A DNA stretch of 64,000 bases from Adineta vaga (lineage: Eukaryota > Rotifera): contig CP075494.1 of the NCBI GenBank assembly GCA_021613535.1, forward strand, positions 1,488,001 through 1,552,000. The letters run 5' to 3'. This document shows positions 45,850 to 55,659 of the stretch, piece after piece. The position numbers and the translations under genes are program-made. Each line of letters starts with the position of its first letter. The first letter of the stretch is position 1. The notes under the pieces were generated by a model. It had not been told where the DNA came from and ran no database searches. It saw only the letters and a program-made list of their open reading frames with translations.

Positions 45850-46030
45850 TGATCGATAAAGAAAGAACTTGTTTATGTAATGCGCTAATTAATGGAAAAA
45901 ATTGTCAACTTCGTTATATCAATGTCCAATTGAATACTATTCTAAACAAGGGAGGAAAGTGCAGGCACCTCAGCACACTCCAAAACTATGGTAAGTATTG
46001 AGGGCATCTAATCTACACTTTTTCCTTTGA
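45850..46030 (+). pseudogene. Possible EGF-like domain relic
   Basis: Broken frames read TCLCNALINGKNCQLRY and NKGGKCRHLSTLQNYG, matching the CxC...G..C and GGxC spacing of EGF-like repeats. An adjoining block beyond the telomere-like repeat reads NGACTTGYSVYECY. No long open frame remains. Weak, short match. Confidence 0.25.
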
Positions 46031-46175
46031 TATTATTTTTTGCATAGAAATCTTTTTCATATTTATTAATAAATCGATATAGTTAGAAGAAAGATTAAAC
46101 TATATCATTTCATGATATCATGAAATTTGTTTGTAGAAATCGTTCTTCCTAACTTATCCTGCTCGAAATATTAAT

Positions 46176-46230
46176 CGGTGTGGGTGGATGAATGATACTC
46201 TTCTCTTCACTCCCACCCACATCCTCAAGA
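46176..46230. repeat. Telomere-like inverted repeat, copy 15
   Basis: G-arm CGGTGTGGGTGGATG, spacer GATACTCTTCTCTTC, C-arm ACTCCCACCCACATCCTCAA, then GATGGTACAA. The same GATGGTACAA follows the C-arm at 51822. Confidence 0.82.
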
Positions 46231-46944
46231 TGGTACAAATGGTGCTTGTACTACAGGTTATTCAGTGTACGAATGCTATTTTAAACAGTATTGCAACTCC
46301 ATTTGTTGGAAAAAATGATTGTGTTTAGTCAGCTGACAAATATCAATGTTATGGACTTATGCAGATGATTGTAACACAGCTGGACCGTTCTTAGCAGGGT
46401 CAGCTGTTCGTGGTGTAGATTTCACAGATCATTAATTGCGAAATTCTCTACAATTATCATTTTGTGGATCACTTTAATAGAGAAAAGATTAAACATAATG
46501 ATGATATTACTTCAATAAACAGAGAATGTAGGTGAAGAAAAATGTCTACAACACATCTACATCCAACCCTTTTATTGTATATTTATTTCATTTATTTCAA
46601 CAATGCTTATTTCTACTATCTTTGTTTTACCATCTAACAAAAAACCTATTAAAAAAAGACATATGATTCCTCGAAAGAAATCTTATATATAATGATCCTC
46701 ATCCCTCAAAAGTATTATATGTTGTATTATCTTCTTCATTAATAAATTATTTTTAGAAAAACAAATCCTTATCGCTGAGTTATGAAAATTTCATCTGGAC
46801 GTTTGTTTAGTAGAATGTAATTATTATTCTATTTTTATTTTGTTATTCGTAACTAGAAACTTGTCGATATGATTACACATTCTGATCTTCAAACTAAGAA
46901 AAAAACATGTTCATTAAAGTAGATATTCATTAATTGAAGAACAC

Positions 46945-47958
46945 ATGTCGAATTTAACAAATCAAAATAATGAAATATTACCTGATTTATCACGAGCCTT
47001 AATAATTCTTCCAATAATGGACAAATATATGTTATTAGTTATCTACACGAGTGGAGTTCTTGGTTCATTATTAAACATTATTACACTTCTTCAGAAAAGA
47101 TTTCGTAAAAATCCATGTTCATTATATTTTCTTTCGGCTTCTATTACTGATTTTTGTATTATGAATGCAGTTGTGATGACCGATGTTCTTAGACATCTAA
47201 ATCCCCCACTATTTGCTTATATCAATTTAACTGTAATTTGGTGTAAATTACAACAATATTTAATATATCTTTTATCTTGTTTATCATCTACATTTATTAC
47301 TCTTGCATGTATTGATCGATTTTGTACAAGTTCACGTAGCTCACAACTTCGTAAACTAAGTCAAATAAAAATCAGTCGTATAATTATTCCATTCGTATTA
47401 TTAGTATGGATTTTGTTTTCATTACATATGCTTATTTTATATGATGTCGTAGTATCAACATCAACAAAATCAGCTCAATGTCAAACACCATCTTATGCAG
47501 CGATGTTTGTTTTGATTTTTCATGGTTATTTCTTTGCTTTGTTTAATGGTGCAATTGTTCCTCTTTTTCTTTCCATTTTTGGGTTCTTAATTTATCGAAA
47601 TGTACGTTTAAGTCGTCGTCGACGAATCTCACCTACAATGAATATAAATAATAATCCAAATATAAATCGACAGAATTTACATTTAATAATTATGTTATTA
47701 GTACAAGCAAGTCTTACAGTGATTTTAAATATTCCTTATATGACAGTTTATCTAAGAGGATTATATTATGGAGTACCAACTGAACAATATCTTCTTCTTC
47801 TCTATGCGATATCTGTATATCTCGCTCGATGGTTTTGGTTTCTTAACTACGCTAAAACATTTTATCTTAATAGTTTATCAAGTCAAATATTTCGAAATGC
47901 TCTTAAACAACAATTACTCGGTTTTATTCATCAATCAAGAGTTTCAACTTTGACATGA
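46945..47958 (+). CDS. Rhodopsin-like GPCR, single exon
   Basis: 337 aa. The N terminus carries sequon NLT. TM1 is YMLLVIYTSGVLGSLLNIIT, TM2 SLYFLSASITDFCIMNAVVM, and TM3 ends TFITLACIDRFCTSSRS (DRF). TM4 is IIIPFVLLVWILFSLHMLIL and the loop-2 Cys is SAQCQTPSY. TM5 is NGAIVPLFLSIFGFLIY, and the very basic loop 3 starts RNVRLSRRRRISP. TM6 is IIMLLVQASLTVILNIPYMT and TM7 LARWFWFLNYAKTFYLNSLS, where NYAKTFYL replaces NPxxY. A basic amphipathic helix 8 follows. Closest in the window to the receptors at 44290 and 24950 (same LACIDRF and SQIKIxR features). A telomere-like repeat separates the pair. Orphan receptor. Confidence 0.88.
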   Translation: MSNLTNQNNEILPDLSRALIILPIMDKYMLLVIYTSGVLGSLLNIITLLQKRFRKNPCSLYFLSASITDFCIMNAVVMTDVLRHLNPPLFAYINLTVIWCKLQQYLIYLLSCLSSTFITLACIDRFCTSSRSSQLRKLSQIKISRIIIPFVLLVWILFSLHMLILYDVVVSTSTKSAQCQTPSYAAMFVLIFHGYFFALFNGAIVPLFLSIFGFLIYRNVRLSRRRRISPTMNINNNPNINRQNLHLIIMLLVQASLTVILNIPYMTVYLRGLYYGVPTEQYLLLLYAISVYLARWFWFLNYAKTFYLNSLSSQIFRNALKQQLLGFIHQSRVSTLT

Positions 47959-48539
47959 ATAATAAATTGAACTCGATATATTTTCATTTTAAAAGCAAAT
48001 AAAATAATAACTAAACTAAAACAATGAACATTTCACTTTTCTATCATTATGATTTGAGATGATCCATTATTTTAGCTAAAAGCTGTCTTGACTGTGTATT
48101 CAGATAAAATTTAGTTAGATAAACTTTTGATGGTATAAAGATGAATAAATGTCCATATAGGAAAGCAATAAGAAGAGTTTGTATTTCTGGGTTGATTATC
48201 CCAATTACATTTATATACAAACGTTAGTGTAGCAAGAGCAAGATCTATATTACAAAGATATAATTATGACAATAAGAAGAGATTGGCAATGAATACCATT
48301 CACTTTATTTTATTAAAATATATGATCAAACTCCTTTGACGGTGGATGTGAGTGTATCTACTTTGTATTTACTCTCATCCTTATCCACACCCGCCCACAC
48401 CCTCAAGATGGCAACTAGTTGCCTCTTAAATTTTAGAGGCAACCGGATTTTAGAGTCAACTCCGACATATATATAGATATGATAACTATTCAAACAATTC
48501 CGATATAAAAAAGATTCTGGTTAAAACTATTATCTCTTA
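47959..48539. other. Intergenic with repeat and hairpin
   Basis: Contains the repeat at 48341-48410 and, right after it, a hairpin with 9-bp perfect arms (GTTGCCTCT / AGAGGCAAC, 48419-48444). No gene. Confidence 0.45.
48341..48410. repeat. Telomere-like inverted repeat, copy 16
   Basis: G-arm CGGTGGATGTGAGTGTATC; the long C-arm reads CTCTCATCCTTATCCACACC then CGCCCACACCCTCAAGATGG. The C-arm ends with the family's CTCAAGATGG. Confidence 0.82.
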
Positions 48540-48540
48540 A

Positions 48541-49612
48541 TTGGTTTTATTCTCGATCAATTACAAATGAAACATTGCATCGGGAACGTCTTTATACAAG
48601 AATTTATTTAATACTCTTCTTCATATCTATATTGATATTAATTATCGTTTGTTTATCACACAAATAAAAGCAACTTTTCATCCTGTATGTATGAGTAGTT
48701 GTATTGAAAGTAATAGTGAATGGATTTATTGGCTTAGTGGAAGACGTTATGGCATAGAATCGATATACTTAGCTGATTTTCGTCAGTGGGGTAGTGCATT
48801 TTTTATTTGAATTGGATCATTTTGTACATTAGCCAACATAACTATAAATAATGCTATTGCTAATTTTCAATCGACATCTCTCCTTATTAATCAACCAATG
48901 ACTCGTAATCAATTTCAATCCGAAATTAATTTACAAATTGATCGATTTTTAAATGGTTCACGTAATAGTTTTGCTCAAATATTAGAATTTTATCAAGATA
49001 TGATACAAGGAAATGCGTTGATGTCTTTTTATGCTACGAACTGGATGCCAATAATAAAACAATCTTATAATACGAGTAATATCACTGTTTTTACTAAACC
49101 AATTCTATATAATTCATCATGTTCTTGTTCTATTACACGTACTTGATGGTGTTCAACGTGGTTGTTCTCTACTTGAATCATATTCAGCATCGTCTCTTTC
49201 ATGTTTTTATTCAAATTCATATTTAGTTTCATTTTTTGAAGCGACAGCACTTGGTGTTGAAAATGGTACAATAAATCCATGGTACAGTCGTTTTTATATT
49301 CCGGAATTTAGTCCATTGAATGGCTCATCACTAAAACATTTTTCCATTAATGATACTTTTAAAACCATTGTTAATGAACTCTTTATCGGTGCTTCGTTAA
49401 CAAACATATCTTACGAACCATTTTTTAATGAATGTGCTGTTCATTATTGTTCCTATTCGATAATACAACGTTTTAATTTTCTTTATGTACTTACAACATT
49501 TCTTAGTCTTTTCACTGGAATATCATTAATTTTTCGTATTATCATACCGCATATAGGAACCATTATGACTTTCCTGAAAAATAAGATACGTATTAAACTA
49601 CGATTTGCTTAA
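48541..49612 (+). pseudogene. Decayed membrane-anchored ectodomain gene (repeated family)
   Basis: Frames broken by several stops and shifts still read as one protein. N-terminal part with TM: NETLHRERLYTRIYLILFF then ISILILIIVCLS. Next is Cys-containing CMSSCIESNSEWIYW, then the open block 48898-49146 (NQPMTRNQFQSEINLQIDRF, then GNALMSFYATNWMPIIKQSY, then NSSCSCSITRT). A final block, 49316-49612, reads CAVHYCSYSIIQRFNFLYVL with a second TM (LTTFLSLFTGISLIFRIII). I recall such proteins, with two TM helices around a Cys-rich ectodomain, as a large bdelloid family of unknown function. A second relic is at 60990-61329. Confidence 0.6.
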
Positions 49613-49692
49613 ACATTTATTGTTCTCATTAAATTATATAAGCTATTATTAACTAGTCAGTAAAATAAATGAAAAGGCAGTAAAAATTTAGA

Positions 49693-49728
49693 ATGTGGAT
49701 ATGGGCGTGAGTGTGAGCGTAGGTATTT
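49693..49728 (+). repeat. Telomere-like G-arm without local C-arm
   Basis: GAATGTGGATATGGGCGTGA then GTGTGAGCGTAGG. No C-rich arm follows within 100 bp. The nearest C-arm is at 51803, beyond the F-box gene. Confidence 0.6.
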
Positions 49729-49746
49729 CTGTATTTAGATTTCGTT

Positions 49747-51537
49747 TCAACGAATCCATATTCGAATAAGGATGCTGTTGAGCGTCTGTCTTGTTACACA
49801 AACGGATGGCAATTGCTGGCGTAACCATTCGAGTAATTCATTATCAATATCGTCTATGAAATCATCTTCCACAGAATCATCTTTCTTAGTCCAATAGTCA
49901 TCCTCGCATTCGACAGCTAACGCTTGCAGATTCGGCATATTGTTCAGAAGATCAAGTATGTTTTGTCGAGTTTGCACTCTGATCAGAAGTGTGACGCACT
50001 GAATACCTAACGGCGAACGAGTCAGCTCATAACATTGTTCTTCATTGAAGCAACACCATGTATTTTGACTTGTATATCCTCGAACGTCCAATTGACGTAC
50101 TGAAGCACTGGTCAACTCCATCGGCGGCATGGGGGAATTGGCTACCGCCCATTCATTAAAAGTGAGCGAGCGGAGAGAAGGCGCCAGATCAAGTACGGAT
50201 TGCAGTTGTGAGTAAATATCAAGACTTTTGTCTGAACGGACGAAGACCTGGAGTGAGTTAAGTTGTTCGAAGTTGGGAACATTGGAGAACAATAGTTCTT
50301 CGATCGGAAAATATAGCGAAAGCGACCGAAGATGACGAAAACGAACACTGGATAGGCTGAAATTTGGGAAACATAGCGGATCGTAGATTAAGTGCCGGAC
50401 ACGATCACATATTAAGTACTCGTCAGCGTCTGGACAAGTCGATCTGCTTAAATCAGAAAGATAAGCACCGGTGAATTCATCGGAAGCATACGGGACGGTA
50501 AAAACGTCGTAGTCATCGAAATCACTTTCGTCATCGGACTTGTGCCAATAGCACCGAACAAACCACTGGTGTTCTTTGATCCAAAACTGAGATCGGAATG
50601 AATTAAGAATCGCCTCGGTATGGCTATCTTCAGAGGTGGGCACCGCTAATCTCATTTTGAACTGCAAGATTTTTAAGTGAGGTAAATACTTTCGGATCAA
50701 TGCTTCCCATTGATTTCCATCTATATAGATGGTGCGCGATTTCAAGGTGAGATGATTTAAATTGGGTACACTCTGGAAAAGGTGTGATAAAGTATGCGTC
50801 TTAGTAATGAAGAGAATGCTTATGTTTAGTCGAGTGATCGAAAGATGAACTGGTAATGGCGCAACTGGCCTAGAACGATCGTAGAAATTCAGCGAGAGGG
50901 ATTGAAGGGAAGGTGTAAACTGACACAAATGATCAAATGTTGATAAGGATGAGGTTGAACTTTGGATAGTTAAATTTCGAAGTGAAGTAGATACATGCGA
51001 TGGATTAGGAAAATAGTGTTCATAGTGAGAATGGACATTCAGACAACAGTAGATTAGTTTGGGTAACTGCCATATTTGATTGTGGAAACGCTGCAGATCC
51101 GTATCTTTCACAAGAATAGCGCTATGAAGAATTGTTAGATTTGTCAGACTAGGAAGGTAAGCACATTCGATCATTAGTCGATCGAGCGTTTGTTGCGACT
51201 GGAGATGCGATAATGATAATGATTGTAAATGAGTGAATTGACGAAGTTGAAAATAATTGAGAGAAATAAATAATTCAATCAATTGGGGAGTATCGTCATC
51301 GTTGGAGAGATGAACGGAAATAATTTGATCAAGGATCGATGGAACATAGGTTTGACAAATAAAAGTGACATCCGTTTTGGACATCGATTGACAATCGAAA
51401 TGAAATTTATGAAATCCTTGTGTAAGTAATTTGGTCAAACGTGAATTGAGACTGTAAAATCCATGGAAAATATGTTTGAGAGATAAATATTCGAATATAT
51501 CAATTAGAATTTCATTAGGTAAATCTTCAAAATTCAT
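49747..51537 (-). CDS. F-box protein with degenerate LRR-like repeats
   Basis: 596 aa, single exon. An F-box at the very N terminus reads FEDLPNEILIDIFEYLSLKH then IFHGFYSLNSRLTKLL. The rest consists of leucine-rich segments of the F-box/LRR type (LTNLTILHSAIL, LKILQFKMRLAV, LRSLSLYFPIEELLF, LRSLTFNEWAV, LQALAVECEDDYW) too irregular to count. The C terminus ends in short basic Ile/Arg residues. By family it is a substrate receptor for a Skp1-Cullin-F-box ubiquitin ligase. The coding DNA is noticeably richer in G and C than nearly all neighbours, and the gene lacks introns. It is bounded by a lone G-arm (19 bp beyond its stop) and a lone C-arm of the telomere-like repeat, which may mark it as an inserted cassette. 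Confidence 0.85.
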   Translation of the reverse strand: MNFEDLPNEILIDIFEYLSLKHIFHGFYSLNSRLTKLLTQGFHKFHFDCQSMSKTDVTFICQTYVPSILDQIISVHLSNDDDTPQLIELFISLNYFQLRQFTHLQSLSLSHLQSQQTLDRLMIECAYLPSLTNLTILHSAILVKDTDLQRFHNQIWQLPKLIYCCLNVHSHYEHYFPNPSHVSTSLRNLTIQSSTSSLSTFDHLCQFTPSLQSLSLNFYDRSRPVAPLPVHLSITRLNISILFITKTHTLSHLFQSVPNLNHLTLKSRTIYIDGNQWEALIRKYLPHLKILQFKMRLAVPTSEDSHTEAILNSFRSQFWIKEHQWFVRCYWHKSDDESDFDDYDVFTVPYASDEFTGAYLSDLSRSTCPDADEYLICDRVRHLIYDPLCFPNFSLSSVRFRHLRSLSLYFPIEELLFSNVPNFEQLNSLQVFVRSDKSLDIYSQLQSVLDLAPSLRSLTFNEWAVANSPMPPMELTSASVRQLDVRGYTSQNTWCCFNEEQCYELTRSPLGIQCVTLLIRVQTRQNILDLLNNMPNLQALAVECEDDYWTKKDDSVEDDFIDDIDNELLEWLRQQLPSVCVTRQTLNSILIRIWIR

Positions 51538-51985
51538 CGTATGTTAGATAAATATTCAAAGTAATATGAATACGGTTGGAAGTGTTTTTCGTAATAGAGG
51601 TAGTGACGACTGAAGAGAGAAATAAATATGTCTGCATGACGCTTGTTTTTCACGTGACAATTTATACATCATTCGGACGAGAAATTAGTCATGGCTGTCG
51701 TCATCGTAGTCAACGAGTGTGACATCCGATATTGCATAGAATGACAATACTTCTCTTCTGTTGATTCAATACAGTCACGAGTAAGTGATATCAACGTTCG
51801 ATCACCGACACCCTCAAGATGGTACAATGTTTTTTCTGATTTTTGACCTTTCACAAACAAACAAATCTTTTTAGTTTTTTTTCGTATCACCCTCACTTCA
51901 GTACAAGACAACAATGAAAATTAGTAAAGAGATGAGCAAAAAATATTGATATGAGTTACAACGTTATATATGTATATAGTTTGAT
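51538..51985. other. Short intergenic gap
   Basis: Upstream region of the F-box gene and 3' flank of the next minus-strand GPCR. Holds the C-arm at 51803. A minus-strand frame at 51669-51914 crosses that arm and is not called. Confidence 0.4.
51803..51832 (-). repeat. Telomere-like C-arm without local G-arm
   Basis: ACCGACACCCTCAAGATGGT followed by ACAAT. The flank GATGGTACAA is identical to that after the C-arm at 46176-46230. No G-arm lies within 100 bp on its left. Confidence 0.65.
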
Positions 51986-53041
51986 TCATGTCTTTGCTTT
52001 TATTCGAAGCATTTGAGGAGGGCGAATAACTGATCTTCGTTGTACGCTTTCTCTAGTCCCATGTGTTTGTGCTGGTCTCGTATTATTCTGTGTTTGTATG
52101 GTTCCAATCCTATTGCCTGTTCGTAGACGATGATATTCTTGCATAATCCATCGAGTTAATTCAGGAAAGAAGCCAAGCCACATCCATGGAAGGAAAAAAT
52201 AAGTGATATAAATGAGATCACCAAAATAATTTTGTTCAACATAATTAAGAAAAGTTGGATCAATGAGAACATTGACAATATATACTGTAAGAAATGGTGC
52301 CCATCCAACTAAATAAAGTCCTGAAACAGAGAATAATTGTATTAGCATACGTCGTTGTTGTCGCCATCTTGTTGATTGTTGCATACGGCGTTTCTGTAGA
52401 AATACTCGTATAATTAACACTATATTTGATATAATATCGATAAAAACTGGCATACTATTGTTAACTACGAGATCAAATGAACCAAGAATGCTTCCATACA
52501 TTAAATAACAATTAGCAAAGCCACATACTCGACTACTAAAATCCCATTGAGTATTATCACATGGATACAAAACGATCGCATATACATAGAAAATTGTTGG
52601 ATAAATAATACAGAGTAAAAGTGGTACATGATGTAACAGAATAGCTATCCAACGTTTTCTCAAAAGATTATGATAGAAAATAAATATATGTCGTTGAAGA
52701 GATATAATTGCTATTAGATATTCACTTGAAGCATATATAATATATTCAAAAAATGTCCACCATATACAATAACTTGGAACAGGTGGACTTACATACCCAT
52801 GAATATAGAAACTAAGACTTAGTGGTATGTCAAATACAAGTTGTATTGAATTTACCATGAGTAAAACAAATAATCCATGGTTTTGTGATGCTTTAAGTGA
52901 AGTACGATGTTTTGCAAAATAAATGAAGATAAAAATAGAAACGATGATCGATGAAATTTGTAATAATAATAATATTGTAAATTTAATACGATAGAATATG
53001 AATTTACTGTTTCCAACGACTTCCAAATCGGTGATGTTCAT
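51986..53041 (-). CDS. Rhodopsin-like GPCR, single exon, 'QRH' subgroup
   Basis: 351 aa with seven helices. TM1 is ILLLLQISSIIVSIFIFIYF, TM2 GLFVLLMVNSIQLVFDIPLS, and TM3 ends AIISLQRHIFIFYHNLL (QRH in place of DRY). TM4 is LLHHVPLLLCIIYPTIFYVY, loop-2 Cys VLYPCDN, TM5 SFDLVVNNSMPVFIDIISNI, then basic loop 3 (QKRRMQQSTRWRQQRR). TM6 is LFSVSGLYLVGWAPFLTVYI and TM7 YFGDLIYITYFFLPWMWLGF (no NPxxY). Motif by motif it is a paralogue of the receptor at 5100-6050. The C-terminal tail is Gln/Arg/Thr-rich. Orphan; ligand unknown. Confidence 0.87.
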   Translation of the reverse strand: MNITDLEVVGNSKFIFYRIKFTILLLLQISSIIVSIFIFIYFAKHRTSLKASQNHGLFVLLMVNSIQLVFDIPLSLSFYIHGYVSPPVPSYCIWWTFFEYIIYASSEYLIAIISLQRHIFIFYHNLLRKRWIAILLHHVPLLLCIIYPTIFYVYAIVLYPCDNTQWDFSSRVCGFANCYLMYGSILGSFDLVVNNSMPVFIDIISNIVLIIRVFLQKRRMQQSTRWRQQRRMLIQLFSVSGLYLVGWAPFLTVYIVNVLIDPTFLNYVEQNYFGDLIYITYFFLPWMWLGFFPELTRWIMQEYHRLRTGNRIGTIQTQNNTRPAQTHGTRESVQRRSVIRPPQMLRIKAKT

Positions 53042-54023
53042 TTTTTATAATGATATTATATGAAATGAACTGATATTATAAATATAAACTAGACAGAATT
53101 ATGTTTTTTTCTCTTTCTCTTTTCATTATTGAAGTACCAATGAACATGTCTTCACATATTATCAAAACTCCATTATGACCCATCGAGCAGTTAGAAACAA
53201 TTATCATGGATCCGTGTAAAAGAGCTTTCTTAATAGAATTAGAATGTTTTTCATTGAAATGAACATGTCGAGCGTAAACGATGTAAAACTGCCAGCTTAG
53301 TATAATGCATCAGTTTAGTAGTTTTAGTGATTTTTTTGAAACTATTCTGTTTCCTTATTTGTATTTTGTTGATTTCGAATAATTTCACTGTCATGACCAA
53401 AATATGAATGTAGAAATCAGAAAAGAACAATTATTCATTTTTATCAAATATGAAATTCCACTCGAATCTTAAGTGACACTTCGCTAATTAAGTCTTGAAA
53501 GATTCTCGTCTTGTCGATGTAGTTTTTCTTTAAGAAATTAAATTCTAAAATGTTTCAAAATCGTGTTTAGAATGGTCATAGGAAAAAGTTTGTTCAAAAA
53601 ATGTCTTTATACATATCATTCGATGCAGTATGAGCTTCCATACAAATGTATCGAATCCATTCTTGGGTAGAAATCTTCACAATACCGAGGTGACTCAAAC
53701 TTTAAAAAAATAACATAATTCTAAGTATCTAAAGAGTCTAAAAAATAATCAAAAAACAATATTGTGTCACAACACTACGTTTAGGCAAGTCGTTATATCA
53801 AATATCAAGTGATATGTTATAAAAATTCGATATGTTTTTATCAGCCTAACATTGAAATAATAGACCGTTAATAATATGAATGTTTTTTTTCCTTTCCTTC
53901 ATCATAAGAAATATTGAGCGAAGAAGAACATTTAGTGAAAGAGCCTCATCTTTATCATGAGAAATGAGAATGCAGTTGTACCTTCAACATCATGAATATG
54001 TGACTATGATGTAACCAAATTTT
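53042..54023. other. Intergenic, about 1 kb
   Basis: AT-rich. No telomere-like repeat, no coding segment and no clear inverted repeat noticed. Confidence 0.4.
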
Positions 54024-55659
54024 TTACAGCGTATATATTTCTGCTCTCAGAGTACTAGTGTACTCATCTCCACCAATTACTAAAACGTTTCCATTTGACA
54101 ATGTACATGCTACACTATCTATTCGTTCATAATTCATACTGTCTGTTATTGTCCAACTTTCTCTTTCAGGATCATACAATTCTGCACTGTTTAGGGGATT
54201 ATGATCGTCTATTCCACCTGGAACCAAGACTTTTCCATTTGTCAAGGCGGAGGCACTGTGACTCGCACGGATATGATTCATGCTAGCAGCATTAGTCCAA
54301 GTGCTTGTGGATGGATCAAATAACTCTGTACTGCTGAAACGAGTGTGGTCTGTATCTATCCCACCGCAGACCAGAACTTTGTCATTCATCAATAAAGATG
54401 CTGTGTGTAACATTCTTGTTACATTTATTCTTCGAGTATTTGTCCATCGTTGTGTTTGTGGAGTATATAATAGTGCTTCGCTTAAAGGTCTATCGTCTAT
54501 AAATCCACCGGCAACTAGAATTTGTCCATTTGATAATGTAACAGCGGTATGCCCAGATATTGGATCGTTGGTATCATCACTAGTAGTCCATGTTCTTGTC
54601 GCTGGATTGTATACTTCACTATTATAAAAAGGACCCTGTTGACTCTTTCCATGTATAACTACTACTCTTCCATCTGATAAGAGAGATGCGGTATGTGAAG
54701 CTCGTTTACTTTCCATTCTATCGACTGGTGTCCAACTTTGTGTAGTTGGATTGTATAACTCAGCACTGTCTATACTATGATGATCATCCTTGTTTTGTCC
54801 TCCAGTTACTAACACATCTCCATTGGTTAGTAATGTTACTGTGTGAAAATATCGATATTCGTTCATTGTTTCAGTGGTAATATTCCACGTTTCTGTCAAT
54901 GGATCATACAATTCTACACTATTCAGAGAACTATTACCATCATTACCACCAGTAATTAAAACTTTGCCGTTTCTTAAAAATGTTGCTGTATGCCATTTGC
55001 GTGCTTCATTCATACTACCGATAATTGCCCAATTGACCAGTTTTCTGTTAATGGATCATATAATTCAGTGCTGTTTAAACATTCGTTATCGCCACCACCA
55101 TTGCCACCAATCACTAGTACTTTTCCTTCATTCAATATTAGGGCGGTGTGCTGTTTCCATGCTGCATTCAAACTTCCAGTCGGTGTCCAAGTTGCTGCAG
55201 ATGGATCATACAATTCAGCATTTGAAAGGACACTATTATCTAGTCCATTTCCACCAGCAACCAAAACTCTTCCATTGCTTAACAATGATGCTGTATGTGA
55301 ACTTCGTTCAACTGTCATGTCAGCAGTGTCAGACCATTCTGAAAAAGAATGAATTTGATATCTATATTTATTAGTTAATGATTGAGGTGTTATTCTTCTA
55401 TTGTCGTAGCTTACTTGGTGGTTTTGGAGTAGTCGATGTTTCTGATGTTGTTGTTCTAGTTATTGTCGTCTTCGAGGTGACTGGTTTGATAATAACATAG
55501 TTCAATAGTAATGAAAAAGTAATTATGAAGATTACCATGGCAACAGAAAGAGAGATGATAATAATCCAACGACCTTGAAGACGACGAAATCTTGTTTGAT
55601 TTGCAGTGTTAATCTCATTCAATTCATCGTTTTGTTGCCTATCTTGTTTTTCTAGAGTT
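54024..55659 (-). pseudogene. Type II membrane kelch-repeat protein with one frameshift
   Basis: The TM exon (55659-55415) encodes a short tail and a TM helix (WIIIISLSVAMVIFIITFSL). A Thr-rich stalk follows (TTTSETSTTPKPP). A GT-AG intron (77 nt, phase 1) leads to 55338, where nine kelch repeats begin. Pattern: MNxxRxxHTASLLxNGKVLV, then GGxxxxxxLNSAELYDPxT, then W. Near 55022-55035 the frame shifts by one base: ENWSIGQ runs out, while the neighbouring frame reads IIGSMNEARKWH, exactly what the repeat needs. No intron can explain this. Nine repeats exceed the usual six or seven per propeller. No ATG is visible in the TM exon; a 5' exon is missing from my model, and a phase-2 acceptor at 55660 is possible. 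Function would be extracellular protein binding. Confidence 0.75.

Larger units (their letters stand above)
45394..46944. other. Intergenic between two GPCR genes
   Basis: Contains the EGF-like relic (45850-46030) and the repeat at 46176-46230. The sequence from 46231 to 46440 also has Cys-containing broken frames (NGACTTGYSVYECYFKQYC), possibly more of the same decayed gene. Confidence 0.4.

Noticed and set aside
54095-55374. Several plus-strand frames opposite the kelch gene
   Set aside because: Antisense to a clear repeat-coding strand; periodic composition of the kelch repeats keeps the opposite frames open.
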